Origin: Acidimicrobiia bacterium
Lineage (GTDB): Bacteria > Actinomycetota > Acidimicrobiia > IMCC26256 > JAENVU01
Direction: 5' to 3'
Assembly: GCA_016650415.1 (NCBI GenBank)
Contig: JAENVU010000237.1
Location: 1 to 21,305, forward strand
Length of the DNA stretch: 21,305 nucleotides
The notes under the pieces were generated by a model that saw nothing but the letters and a program-made list of their open reading frames with translations, ran no database searches and was not told the DNA's origin. The translations under genes were made by a program, and so were the position numbers. Of the stretch, positions 14,698-21,305 are shown one piece after another; within the stretch, counting starts at the first letter, position 1; each line of letters opens with the position of its first letter.

Positions 14698-15886
14698 ACT
14701 CGGCGATCCGGCGGACTCCGACTTCGAGATCGTCGTCCCCGAGGGCAAATGACAATCGGGCGTAGCCGGGCGCGCCGAAGGCTTCACCGGGGACGATGGC
14801 CACCTTCGCGACGTCGAGCAACACCTCGGCGAGCTCGAGCGTGGTGGTGACCATTCGGCCACCGAGCTCACGACCGAGCGCGCCCTCGAAACTCGGGAAG
14901 CAGTAGAACGCACCTTGGGGCTCAGGGCAGACGACGCCGGGGATGGCACTCAACATGGAGTGCATCATCGTGCCGCGACGAGCGAAGGCCTCCCGCATCA
15001 TCGCCACCGCGTCCAAGTCACCGGACACCGCCGCGAGCGCGGCCCGTTGGGAGACGTTGGCGACGTTCGACGTCGAGTGCGACTGCAGGTTCGTGGCCGC
15101 CGAGATGACGTCCTCGGGACCGATCATCCAGCCGACGCGCCAACCCGTCATGGCGTACGTCTTGGCGACACCGTTCAGGACCACGCAGGTGTCCGCCAAG
15201 GCGGGAACGGCCGCCGGCATCGACGTGAACACGTGGTCGCCGTAGGTCAGATGCTCGTAGATCTCGTCGGTCACGACCCACACACCGTGTTCGGCCGCCC
15301 AGGTACCGATCGCCTCGACGTCCTCCGGGGGGTAGACCGCACCGGTCGGGTTCGACGGCGAGACGAAGAGCAGGACCTTCGTGTTCGACGTCCGGGCCGC
15401 CTCGAGCTGGTCCACCGTCACCCGGAACCCGGTCTCCGCCGTGGTCGACAGCACGATCTCCTGCCCACCCGCCAACGCAATGGCCTCGGGGTAGGTGGTC
15501 CAGTACGGGGCGGGGAGCAGCACCTCGTCGCCCGGATCGAGCAACGTCTGGAACGTGTTGTAGACCGCGTGCTTCCCGCCGTTGGTCACCAGGACCTGGC
15601 TCGGGATCACGCCGTAGCCCGAATCCCGGGCGGTCTTGTCGGCGATGGCCCGCCGGAGTTCCGGTATCCCGGCAGTCGGTGAGTACCTGTGGTTCACGGG
15701 GTTGCGGCACGCCGCGACCGCAGCCTCGACAATCGCCTCGGGCGTCGGGAAATCGGGCTCGCCGGCACCGAATCCGATCACCGGCTCCCCGGCGGCTTTG
15801 AGCGCCTTGGCCTTGGCGTCGACCGCGAGGGTCGCAGACTCGGCAATTGAGGCAATTCGTCGGGAAACTCGGTTCTCCTGGCTCAC
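14687..15886 (-). CDS. Class I aminotransferase, probably aspartate aminotransferase
   Basis: This PLP enzyme transfers amino groups between aspartate (or a related amino acid) and 2-oxoglutarate. The 399-residue protein shows GAGEPDFPTP (40-49), SPSNPTG (176-182) and the DEIYEHLTY strand. K242 in NGVAKTYAMTGWRVGW is the PLP lysine, and the carboxylate-binding Arg lies in GYARLSFA near the C-terminus. It belongs to the bacterial AspB/AatA (subgroup I-gamma/Ib) type, which can also act as prephenate aminotransferase. Start is GTG 15886; an ATG six bases further upstream hits a stop. serA follows after 35 bases. Together they could feed aspartate and serine families, but the pairing may be incidental. 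Confidence 0.88.
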   Translation of the reverse strand: MSQENRVSRRIASIAESATLAVDAKAKALKAAGEPVIGFGAGEPDFPTPEAIVEAAVAACRNPVNHRYSPTAGIPELRRAIADKTARDSGYGVIPSQVLVTNGGKHAVYNTFQTLLDPGDEVLLPAPYWTTYPEAIALAGGQEIVLSTTAETGFRVTVDQLEAARTSNTKVLLFVSPSNPTGAVYPPEDVEAIGTWAAEHGVWVVTDEIYEHLTYGDHVFTSMPAAVPALADTCVVLNGVAKTYAMTGWRVGWMIGPEDVISAATNLQSHSTSNVANVSQRAALAAVSGDLDAVAMMREAFARRGTMMHSMLSAIPGVVCPEPQGAFYCFPSFEGALGRELGGRMVTTTLELAEVLLDVAKVAIVPGEAFGAPGYARLSFALGDDDLEVGVRRIAEFLA

Positions 15887-15921
15887 CCGCTCATCGTGGC
15901 ACGCGACGCGCCCGAGCGCCG

Positions 15922-15942
15922 GACCGAATAACGACTTCGGTC
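15922..15942. repeat. 7-7-7 perfect inverted repeat between aspC and the dac gene
   Basis: GACCGAA and TTCGGTC are perfect inverted copies separated by seven bases. They lie 36 bases upstream of the aminotransferase GTG and 48 bases upstream of the divergent carboxypeptidase ATG. This is the size and position of an operator for a dimeric repressor acting on divergent promoters. It could alternatively fold as a hairpin in a 5' UTR. The binding protein is unknown. Confidence 0.5.
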
Positions 15943-15974
15943 ACGCTGCACCGGTCTCCGCGGGGCACCGCCAC

Positions 15975-15980
15975 TAGCCT
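15975..15980 (+). promoter_or_regulatory. Putative -10 element of the dac gene
   Basis: TAGCCT is followed by nine bases, CGGACCCGC, and then ATG. The spacer is almost the same as that between TATTCT and the leuB leader ATG (CCGACCCGC). No Shine-Dalgarno is present, so the mRNA is probably leaderless. Confidence 0.45.
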
Positions 15981-15989
15981 CGGACCCGC

Positions 15990-17447
15990 ATGACCTCCGT
16001 CCGCCGGGCCCGGCCGCGCCGTCTCCTGGTCGCCGCCGCCCTTCTGACAATTCTCGCGTTCGCCGGGTCTCCCGCCGGCGCGGTACCGGCCACCCAACCC
16101 CCCGCCTCCTACATCCTCGTGGACGCCGACACCGGCCGAGTGTTGATGGCCAAGAACGAACACGCTCCGCACCTCACGGCCTCGACGATCAAAGTCCTCA
16201 CCGCACTCGTCGCGCTCGAGCATCGTCCCCTCGACTCGACCGTACAGGTCAGCACCTTGGCCGCGAGTCGCCCGGCCTCGAAGATCGACATGAAGGAAGG
16301 CAGTGCCTGGACGCTCGACCAGGCGATCCATTCACTGCTCATCATCTCGGCCAACGACGCTGCGTACGCGATTGCCGAATCGGCAGGGGGTGACCTCCCC
16401 GGCTTCGAGAAGATGGCGAACGCCACCGCCAAACGACTCGGAATGCGTGACACGACGTTCCACGACCCGGCCGGGCTCGATGGCGCGGAGGGGTTCGAGG
16501 GGGGTACCCAATCGAGTGCCTATGACCTCGCCATCACCGCCCGCAACGCGCTCAGTGTGCCGGCCATCGCCGACACCGCGGCGCTGACGACCTACGACTT
16601 CATCGACCCGACCGGCGCGAGACGCCATCTCCTCAACCACAACCGTGGATTTCTCAACGCCTATCCCGGCGCGATCGGCCTCAAGACCGGGTACACCAGC
16701 CGGGCCGGACGGACCCTCATCACCGCCGCTCGCCGCGACGGCCGCACACTGATCGCGGTCGTGATGGACACCTGGGACGACAGCGGCTGGGCGAGCTACC
16801 TCCTCGATCAAGGCTTCTCCGGTGCCGACGGCGGCGCCGATCCGGCTCGGCTTCCTCCCGTACGAACCGTTCCGTTCGACACCCGAACCGCGCATTTCGC
16901 AGCCGTACCCGCCGCCTTCGGCGCAACGCTCTCCCCCGCCGCAGCCGCGTCGAAGGCCGGGCCGGGGAACCCCCCTGTCGCCGCAGCCGGCACCACGAAT
17001 CCGACCGTGACCACGACCCAGCCACCCACCACCAACGAAGCCGTATCGACTCCGGCAGCCCCCGGATCCGCGGCACCGACCGCGGCTGCGACCGGCCAAG
17101 CCACCATCGCCGCAGGAACGGGCACCTCGGACGGTTGGACCTGGGGCTCGGTTGCTCGCGTCGTGGGGATCGCGCTGTTCGGTCTGCTCGTCGTCCTCGT
17201 GATCCTTCGGCGCCGAGCGGTCAAACGCCAGCGGGCGCGTCGGCTCGAACGGCTTCGGGCCCATCGCGAAGCGCGGCGCCGCGGCATGATCGACGTCTTG
17301 GAGCCCGACGACGCGGATGTGCGCGTGGTTCCCGGGGGTACCGGCCATCACGTCGCCGCCAGCCGCCGTCATCCGAACGATCGGCGCGTGCAGCGGGTGG
17401 CTCGGCCCCGCCGCGACACAGACTCGACCCGAGATCGGATCAGGTGA
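15990..17447 (+). CDS. D-alanyl-D-alanine carboxypeptidase (PBP5-like, peptidase S11)
   Basis: This penicillin-binding protein removes the terminal D-Ala from peptidoglycan stem peptides outside the membrane. The 485-residue product has a signal peptide (1-31, ending ...PAGA). The catalytic domain carries the serine motif STIK (S65-K68), SAN (S120-N122) and KTG (K232-G234). The Thr/Pro/Ala-rich linker spans about 315-380, followed by a transmembrane helix (388-407) and an Arg-rich cytoplasmic tail of some 75 residues. That tail is unlike E. coli PBP5, which ends in a short amphipathic anchor; it is more like the actinobacterial Dac proteins, only more basic. ATG 15990 is favoured by the signal peptide and the -10 element just upstream. 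A crotonase-fold gene follows at once. Confidence 0.92.
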   Translation: MTSVRRARPRRLLVAAALLTILAFAGSPAGAVPATQPPASYILVDADTGRVLMAKNEHAPHLTASTIKVLTALVALEHRPLDSTVQVSTLAASRPASKIDMKEGSAWTLDQAIHSLLIISANDAAYAIAESAGGDLPGFEKMANATAKRLGMRDTTFHDPAGLDGAEGFEGGTQSSAYDLAITARNALSVPAIADTAALTTYDFIDPTGARRHLLNHNRGFLNAYPGAIGLKTGYTSRAGRTLITAARRDGRTLIAVVMDTWDDSGWASYLLDQGFSGADGGADPARLPPVRTVPFDTRTAHFAAVPAAFGATLSPAAAASKAGPGNPPVAAAGTTNPTVTTTQPPTTNEAVSTPAAPGSAAPTAAATGQATIAAGTGTSDGWTWGSVARVVGIALFGLLVVLVILRRRAVKRQRARRLERLRAHREARRRGMIDVLEPDDADVRVVPGGTGHHVAASRRHPNDRRVQRVARPRRDTDSTRDRIR

Positions 17448-17449
17448 CC

Positions 17450-18271
17450 ATGGCCATACCGCCGACATCGGCAGCACCCGAGGTCCTGTACGACGTCGAC
17501 GGTCACGTCGCAACCATCACCCTCAACCGCCCCCACCGTCGGAACGCCATCTCGGTCCAGATGCTCGTGGAGCTGACCGAGGTCATCGAGCGCATCGAAC
17601 GGGATCGCGGAGTGCGCGTTGCGATCCTCACCGGTGCGGGCGCCGGATTCTGCTCGGGTCTCGACATCAAGGACGCCATGGCCGGAACCGGCATCGGTGG
17701 CGGAGGGAACGTGAGCCCCGGCGGCGCCGGCCTGAGCCGCACCACCGACCTCCCGACGATTGCGCTCCACGAGATGAACACTCCGGTCATCGCCGCGCTC
17801 AACGGTGCGGCGGCCGGCTACGGCCTCGACCTCGCGCTGGGCTGTGACCTGCGCCTCGCGGCGGAGTCGGCGCGGCTCCTCCCCGGATTCGCGAAGCGGG
17901 CGATCGTGCCCGAGAGCGGCGGCACCTGGTACCTGCCGCGCCTCGTCGGCTGGGCCAAGGCCGCCGAGATCGCCTACCTCGGTCGCGATCTCACTGCGGC
18001 CGAATCACAGGAGCTGGGCCTCGTGAACGCCGTGGTGCCCGACGAGCAACTCATGGGCACCGCCAACGACTGGGCCGGGGAGATCGCGGCCAACGCACCG
18101 CTCGCGGTGCAGTCGATCAAACGCTTGTTCCGGGCCGGAATGAACGAAGACTTCCGCACCCACTCGGAACACGTCTTGCTCCAACTCACGGCGCTCATGC
18201 GCACCCAGGACTTCCAGGAAGGCCTCCTGAGCTTCATGGAGCACCGAGCGCCCGACTTCACCGGGCGGTAG
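17450..18271 (+). CDS. Enoyl-CoA hydratase/isomerase (crotonase) family protein
   Basis: The 273-residue protein has the crotonase fold and binds acyl-CoA thioesters. The oxyanion-hole segments are CSGLDIKDA (68-76) and NGAAAGYGLDLALGCDLRLA (118-137). The classical hydratase Glu pair is not obvious: the first position has D127. The PESGGTWYLPRLVG stretch puts E155 where PaaG/isomerase-type members have an acidic residue. So an isomerase or another crotonase activity is as likely as hydration. A Gly-rich insertion (about 79-95) lies in the active-site loop region. ATG 17450 is two bases after the carboxypeptidase stop; a GTG at 17444 would overlap it by four bases. Co-transcription with the dac gene is likely, but no functional link is evident. 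Confidence 0.85.
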   Translation: MAIPPTSAAPEVLYDVDGHVATITLNRPHRRNAISVQMLVELTEVIERIERDRGVRVAILTGAGAGFCSGLDIKDAMAGTGIGGGGNVSPGGAGLSRTTDLPTIALHEMNTPVIAALNGAAAGYGLDLALGCDLRLAAESARLLPGFAKRAIVPESGGTWYLPRLVGWAKAAEIAYLGRDLTAAESQELGLVNAVVPDEQLMGTANDWAGEIAANAPLAVQSIKRLFRAGMNEDFRTHSEHVLLQLTALMRTQDFQEGLLSFMEHRAPDFTGR

Positions 18272-18285
18272 TACTGAACGTTCCC

Positions 18286-19458
18286 CTACGCGACGGCTTC
18301 GTCGGCGGTGGGGTCCCAGTTCGCGAGGTCGGCCAAGCGCGGATCGTTGGAGAACACCTCGACGATCGGGCGGTCCAGCTGCAGGCGCCGCTGAATGACG
18401 CGCACATCGTTCTCTTCGTTCCACAGCGACAACATGACCGCGACACCCATCTCACCGGCACGTGCCGTCCGACCCGACCGGTGGATATAGGCCTTGTGGT
18501 CTTCCGGCGGGTCGTAGTGCACGACGACGTCGACCCCGTCGACGTGGATACCGCGGGCAGCAACGTCGGTCGCGACCAGCACCGGCAGCTTGCCGTCCGA
18601 GAAATCGGCCAGGGCCCGTTCGCGTGCGGCCTGGCGGAGATCCCCGTGGATCGCACCCGCCTTGATCCGCTCCCGCATCAGCTGCTCGACCACTTTGTCG
18701 GCACCGCGCTTGGTCCGACAGAACACCAGCGTGCGGTCGACCGACCGGGAGATCGCGGCCACGACTTTGACTTTGTCCATCTGGTGCACCAACAGGAAGT
18801 GGTGATGCATCAGGTCGACGGTCTCCTCTTTCGACTCGACCTCGTGGGATACGGGATCGGTCAGGTACCGATCGACCAGGCGATCGATGCCCCGATCCAG
18901 GGTCGCGGAGAAGAGCATCGTCTGATGGACCCCCTTCACCCGATGCAGGATCTTCTGGACCTGCGGCAGGAATCCCATGTCGGCCATGCGGTCGGCCTCG
19001 TCGAGAACCAAGACCTTCACTGCGGCAAACGACAGCTCACCGCGTTCCATCAGGTCGATCAAACGACCCGGGGTGCCGATGAGGACATCGAGGCCGCGCT
19101 GGAGCGCCTCGACCTGAGGGTCCATCCCGATGCCGCCGTAGAACGCGGCGACCGTGAGCCCGAGGGTCTTGCCCAACGGCTCGAGGACCTCGCGCACCTG
19201 ATTGGCGAGTTCACGGGTCGGCACGAGCACCAAACCATGGGGTTCGCGCGGCGCGGCGGGCTCGACCCGGTCGAGCAGCGGCAACCCGAAGGCCAGGGTC
19301 TTGCCGGAACCGGTCTTGGCCTTCCCCAGCACGTCGCGGCCGGCCAGCGCGTCGGCAATGGTGAGGGCTTGGATAGCAAAGGGCTCATTGATGCCCTGGG
19401 CCGCGAGCGCGTCGGCGAGAGGGGCCGAGACGCCGAGATCGGCGAACGTCGAAGTCAT
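18286..19458 (-). CDS. DEAD-box ATP-dependent RNA helicase
   Basis: This helicase unwinds short RNA duplexes, typically in cold adaptation, ribosome assembly or mRNA decay. The 390 residues carry all core motifs: the Q-motif region FADLGV...PFAIQ (5-30), AKTGSGKT (47-54), PTRELA (80-85), GTPGR (128-132), DEAD (153-156), SAT (184-186), ATDVAARG (296-303) and HRSGRTARAG (326-335). Only a short tail of about 45 residues follows the core, without the long basic extension seen in CsdA/DeaD or RhlE proteins. ATG 19458 lies 25 bases after a TAGAAT -10 element and has only a weak GAAAG ribosome-binding site. It converges with the crotonase gene and diverges from the two-component genes. Confidence 0.93.
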   Translation of the reverse strand: MTSTFADLGVSAPLADALAAQGINEPFAIQALTIADALAGRDVLGKAKTGSGKTLAFGLPLLDRVEPAAPREPHGLVLVPTRELANQVREVLEPLGKTLGLTVAAFYGGIGMDPQVEALQRGLDVLIGTPGRLIDLMERGELSFAAVKVLVLDEADRMADMGFLPQVQKILHRVKGVHQTMLFSATLDRGIDRLVDRYLTDPVSHEVESKEETVDLMHHHFLLVHQMDKVKVVAAISRSVDRTLVFCRTKRGADKVVEQLMRERIKAGAIHGDLRQAARERALADFSDGKLPVLVATDVAARGIHVDGVDVVVHYDPPEDHKAYIHRSGRTARAGEMGVAVMLSLWNEENDVRVIQRRLQLDRPIVEVFSNDPRLADLANWDPTADEAVA

Positions 19459-19483
19459 GTATCGCTTTCGATTCGGGGAGCCC

Positions 19484-19489
19484 ATTCTA
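19484..19489 (-). promoter_or_regulatory. Putative -10 element of the helicase gene
   Basis: TAGAAT on the minus strand is a good -10 hexamer, 25 bases before the helicase ATG. No -35 consensus is seen 16-18 bases upstream. Confidence 0.45.
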
Positions 19490-19584
19490 AGCGGGTCACC
19501 GGGTTCGCGCCTGATCAGACCGAATCGCCCGGTGCCGCACTGAGCGGCGCCTGAGCCAGTCACCCGGGAGCGGCGCCGGCGTGG

Positions 19585-19590
19585 CAGCAT
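19585..19590 (+). promoter_or_regulatory. Putative -10 element of the two-component operon
   Basis: CAGCAT lies six bases before the response-regulator ATG, and no Shine-Dalgarno is present. The surrounding bases resemble those before the YceI gene ATG (TGGCAGGAT). Confidence 0.3.
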
Positions 19591-19596
19591 CGCGAC

Positions 19597-20280
19597 ATGC
19601 GGGTCCTGGTGGTCGAAGACGAAGCCAATATTGCCGACGCGCTCGCAACGGGCCTCCGGGCGGAGGGTTTCGACGTCGATGTCGTCAACAACGGCGACGA
19701 CGGCCTGTGGCGAGCCCGGGAGACCGCCTACGCGGCGATCATCCTCGACATCCTGCTCCCGGGGATGAATGGATACCGGATCTGTCGCACCCTGCGGGCC
19801 GAGGGGGTCTGGACCCCCATCCTGATGCTGACGGCCAAGGACGGCGAGCTCGACGAGGCGGAAGCCCTCGACACCGGCGCCGACGACTTCCTCTCGAAAC
19901 CGTTCTCGTTCGTCGTCCTCGTCGCCCGGCTTCGCGCCCTGCTGCGCCGAGGTGCGGCACCTCGCCCGGCGGTCCTCCAGGTGGGTTCGCTCACCCTCGA
20001 TCCCGCCTCGCGTGCATGTCACCGAGGTGACACCGCCATCGAGCTGACCGCGCGCGAATACGCACTCTTGGAACTGTTGATGCGCCGATCCGACGCGATC
20101 GTCTCCAAGTCGGTCCTGATCGACGAGGTCTGGGGGCCCGACTTCCCCGGCGACCCGAACATCGTCGAGGTCTACATCGGATACGTGCGGAAGAAGATCG
20201 ATGCGCCCTTCGGGCTGCAGACGATCCTCACGGTCCGCGGCGCGGGATACCGGTTGATCGCGGACCAGTCAGGCTCCTGA
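19597..20280 (+). CDS. OmpR-family response regulator
   Basis: The 227-residue protein has an N-terminal receiver domain (1-115) and a C-terminal winged helix (about 128-222). The receiver has acidic pocket residues E7/D8, phosphoacceptor D51 in ILDILLPGMNG, T79 and K101 in SKPF. The winged helix shows ELTAREYALLELL, NIVEVYIGYVRKKI as recognition helix and TVRGAGYRL as the wing. The last base of its stop is the first base of the histidine kinase ATG, so the pair is a complete two-component system, apart from the kinase end lost at the window edge. The signal and targets are unknown. Domain set and order resemble MprA/TcrA-type regulators of actinobacteria. Confidence 0.95.
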   Translation: MRVLVVEDEANIADALATGLRAEGFDVDVVNNGDDGLWRARETAYAAIILDILLPGMNGYRICRTLRAEGVWTPILMLTAKDGELDEAEALDTGADDFLSKPFSFVVLVARLRALLRRGAAPRPAVLQVGSLTLDPASRACHRGDTAIELTAREYALLELLMRRSDAIVSKSVLIDEVWGPDFPGDPNIVEVYIGYVRKKIDAPFGLQTILTVRGAGYRLIADQSGS

Positions 20281-21305
20281 TGACCTCGGCGCACCGCGCC
20301 TCCTGGGGCACGGTTCGAGTACGCGTCACGATCGCGGCCACGTTGGTCGTGACGTTCGCGCTCGTCGTGTCGTCATGGTTCGTGGTGCGAGCCGTGCGGT
20401 CCTCGCTCCGCGAGGACTTGCGCACCGAGAGCGCGCTCGCCCTGGCCGACGCGCTCGAACGGTTCGAGAATCGAGGGCCATCCAATCCACTCCCGGTGCC
20501 GAGTCCGTCGGGGTTCGTGATCGTCGCGGTCGAACGCGACGGCCGCATTCGTGACGGGTCGCCCGGGCTGTCCGCGCGCACCTGGGCCGAGTTCGTCGGC
20601 CGGACGTCACGAGATCCTTCGATCGTCGGCCCCGACGGCCGCCCGTTTCCCAATGCGATCGAGCACGAGCAGCACATCTGGTTCGTGGCCGGACGGATCT
20701 TCAACTTCGTTCCGATCGCCATCAACGACCAGCCAGGATTTCTCGTTGCCGCCGGCACCCAAGCCACGATCGAGAGTTCGGTCAAGACGGTGACGAGCGC
20801 CATGAGCTGGACGGTGCCGGGCCTGGTCGTGTTCATGGGCCTGGTGGCATGGGGCGTCACGGGACGAGCCCTCCGGCCGGTCGAGCAGATCCGCCGGGAT
20901 GTCGCCGAGATCACCGCCTCGAGCATCGACCAACGCGTCTACGAACCCCGGAATCGCGACGAAGTCGGGAGACTCGCGCGCACGATGAACCAGATGCTCG
21001 ATCGGCTCCACGACGCGTCGACACGGCAACGCCAGTTCGTCTCGGACGCGTCGCACGAACTTCGGTCGCCCGTCGCCGCGATCCGAGCGACGGGCGAAGT
21101 CGCGCTCAGCCATCCGGACACCGCCGAATGGCCCGCGGTCGTCGAACGAATTCTCAACGAGGATGCTCGCATGGAGCGCATCGTCGGCGACCTGCTCGAT
21201 CTCGCACGAACCGACGAAGGTGGGATTCCCACCGCGATGGTCGACCTCGACGACATCGTCTTCGACGAGGCCACTCAGCTCCGCCGGCCCTCCATCGAGG
21301 TACAC
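20280..21305 (+). CDS. Sensor histidine kinase (3' part outside window)
   Basis: The first 342 residues are in the window and the frame is still open at its end. Visible are TM1 (about 16-36), an extracytoplasmic sensor region (about 37-172), TM2 (about 177-195), a HAMP linker (about 196-245) and a HisKA domain. The phosphoacceptor is H259 in FVSDASHELRSP. The ATPase domain (N, G1, F, G2 boxes) lies beyond the edge. The sensor region has no domain I recognise; it includes a Pro-rich stretch near residues 67-78. The start overlaps the response-regulator stop by one base (TGATG). The kinase presumably phosphorylates D51 of that regulator. Confidence 0.93.
   Translation, partial: MTSAHRASWGTVRVRVTIAATLVVTFALVVSSWFVVRAVRSSLREDLRTESALALADALERFENRGPSNPLPVPSPSGFVIVAVERDGRIRDGSPGLSARTWAEFVGRTSRDPSIVGPDGRPFPNAIEHEQHIWFVAGRIFNFVPIAINDQPGFLVAAGTQATIESSVKTVTSAMSWTVPGLVVFMGLVAWGVTGRALRPVEQIRRDVAEITASSIDQRVYEPRNRDEVGRLARTMNQMLDRLHDASTRQRQFVSDASHELRSPVAAIRATGEVALSHPDTAEWPAVVERILNEDARMERIVGDLLDLARTDEGGIPTAMVDLDDIVFDEATQLRRPSIEVH

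Overview
The window is GC-rich DNA of an actinobacterial type. Genes are dense, with 1-4 nt start/stop overlaps, GTG and TTG starts, and many -10 hexamers of TANNNT type only 6-10 bases before a start codon, which suggests leaderless mRNAs. The gene content (DUF2510-CPBP protein, long SerA, 'sunset'-domain protein beside MscL, a short winged-helix regulator) points to Actinomycetota, possibly Acidimicrobiia. That class assignment is inference, since no rRNA gene is present. No mobile elements, tRNAs or CRISPR arrays were seen, and the region looks like core chromosome.

Layout: (1) 1-1930, minus strand: leuB-ilvE (ilvE cut by the window edge) behind a leader with a 10-codon peptide rich in Leu/Val/Ile and a UUCG terminator hairpin. 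(2) 2061-3282, plus: a membrane-anchored YceI-like protein and GreA. (3) 3307-6514, minus: a short OmpR/GlnR-type winged-helix regulator overlapping a very unusual gene. That gene fuses a CPA2 cation/proton antiporter to a degenerate GlnD-like HD region and two ACT domains. A GAAAC-N6-GAAAC element resembling a GlnR box lies just upstream of the regulator. (4) 6668-8670, plus: leuCD. (5) 8667-12180, minus: leuA with its own attenuator leader (peptide with three consecutive Leu codons), an overlapping SAM methyltransferase, an unrecognised 42-residue ORF and a CPBP membrane protease. (6) 12216-13057, plus: sunset-domain protein and MscL. (7) 13065-15886, minus: aspartate aminotransferase and SerA. 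(8) 15990-18271, plus: D-Ala-D-Ala carboxypeptidase and a crotonase-fold protein. (9) 18286-19458, minus: DEAD-box helicase. (10) 19597-21305, plus: a two-component pair, the kinase cut by the window edge.

Functionally, the first two thirds is a leucine/branched-chain biosynthesis island (leuA, leuB, leuCD, ilvE) split over three transcription units. Two of these carry ribosome-mediated attenuator leaders. Embedded in it is what looks like an amino-acid- or nitrogen-sensing ion transporter with its own nitrogen-type regulator. This is the best candidate for an undescribed system: a transporter whose cytoplasmic half is built from the glutamine-sensing part of GlnD but has lost the GlnD catalytic parts.
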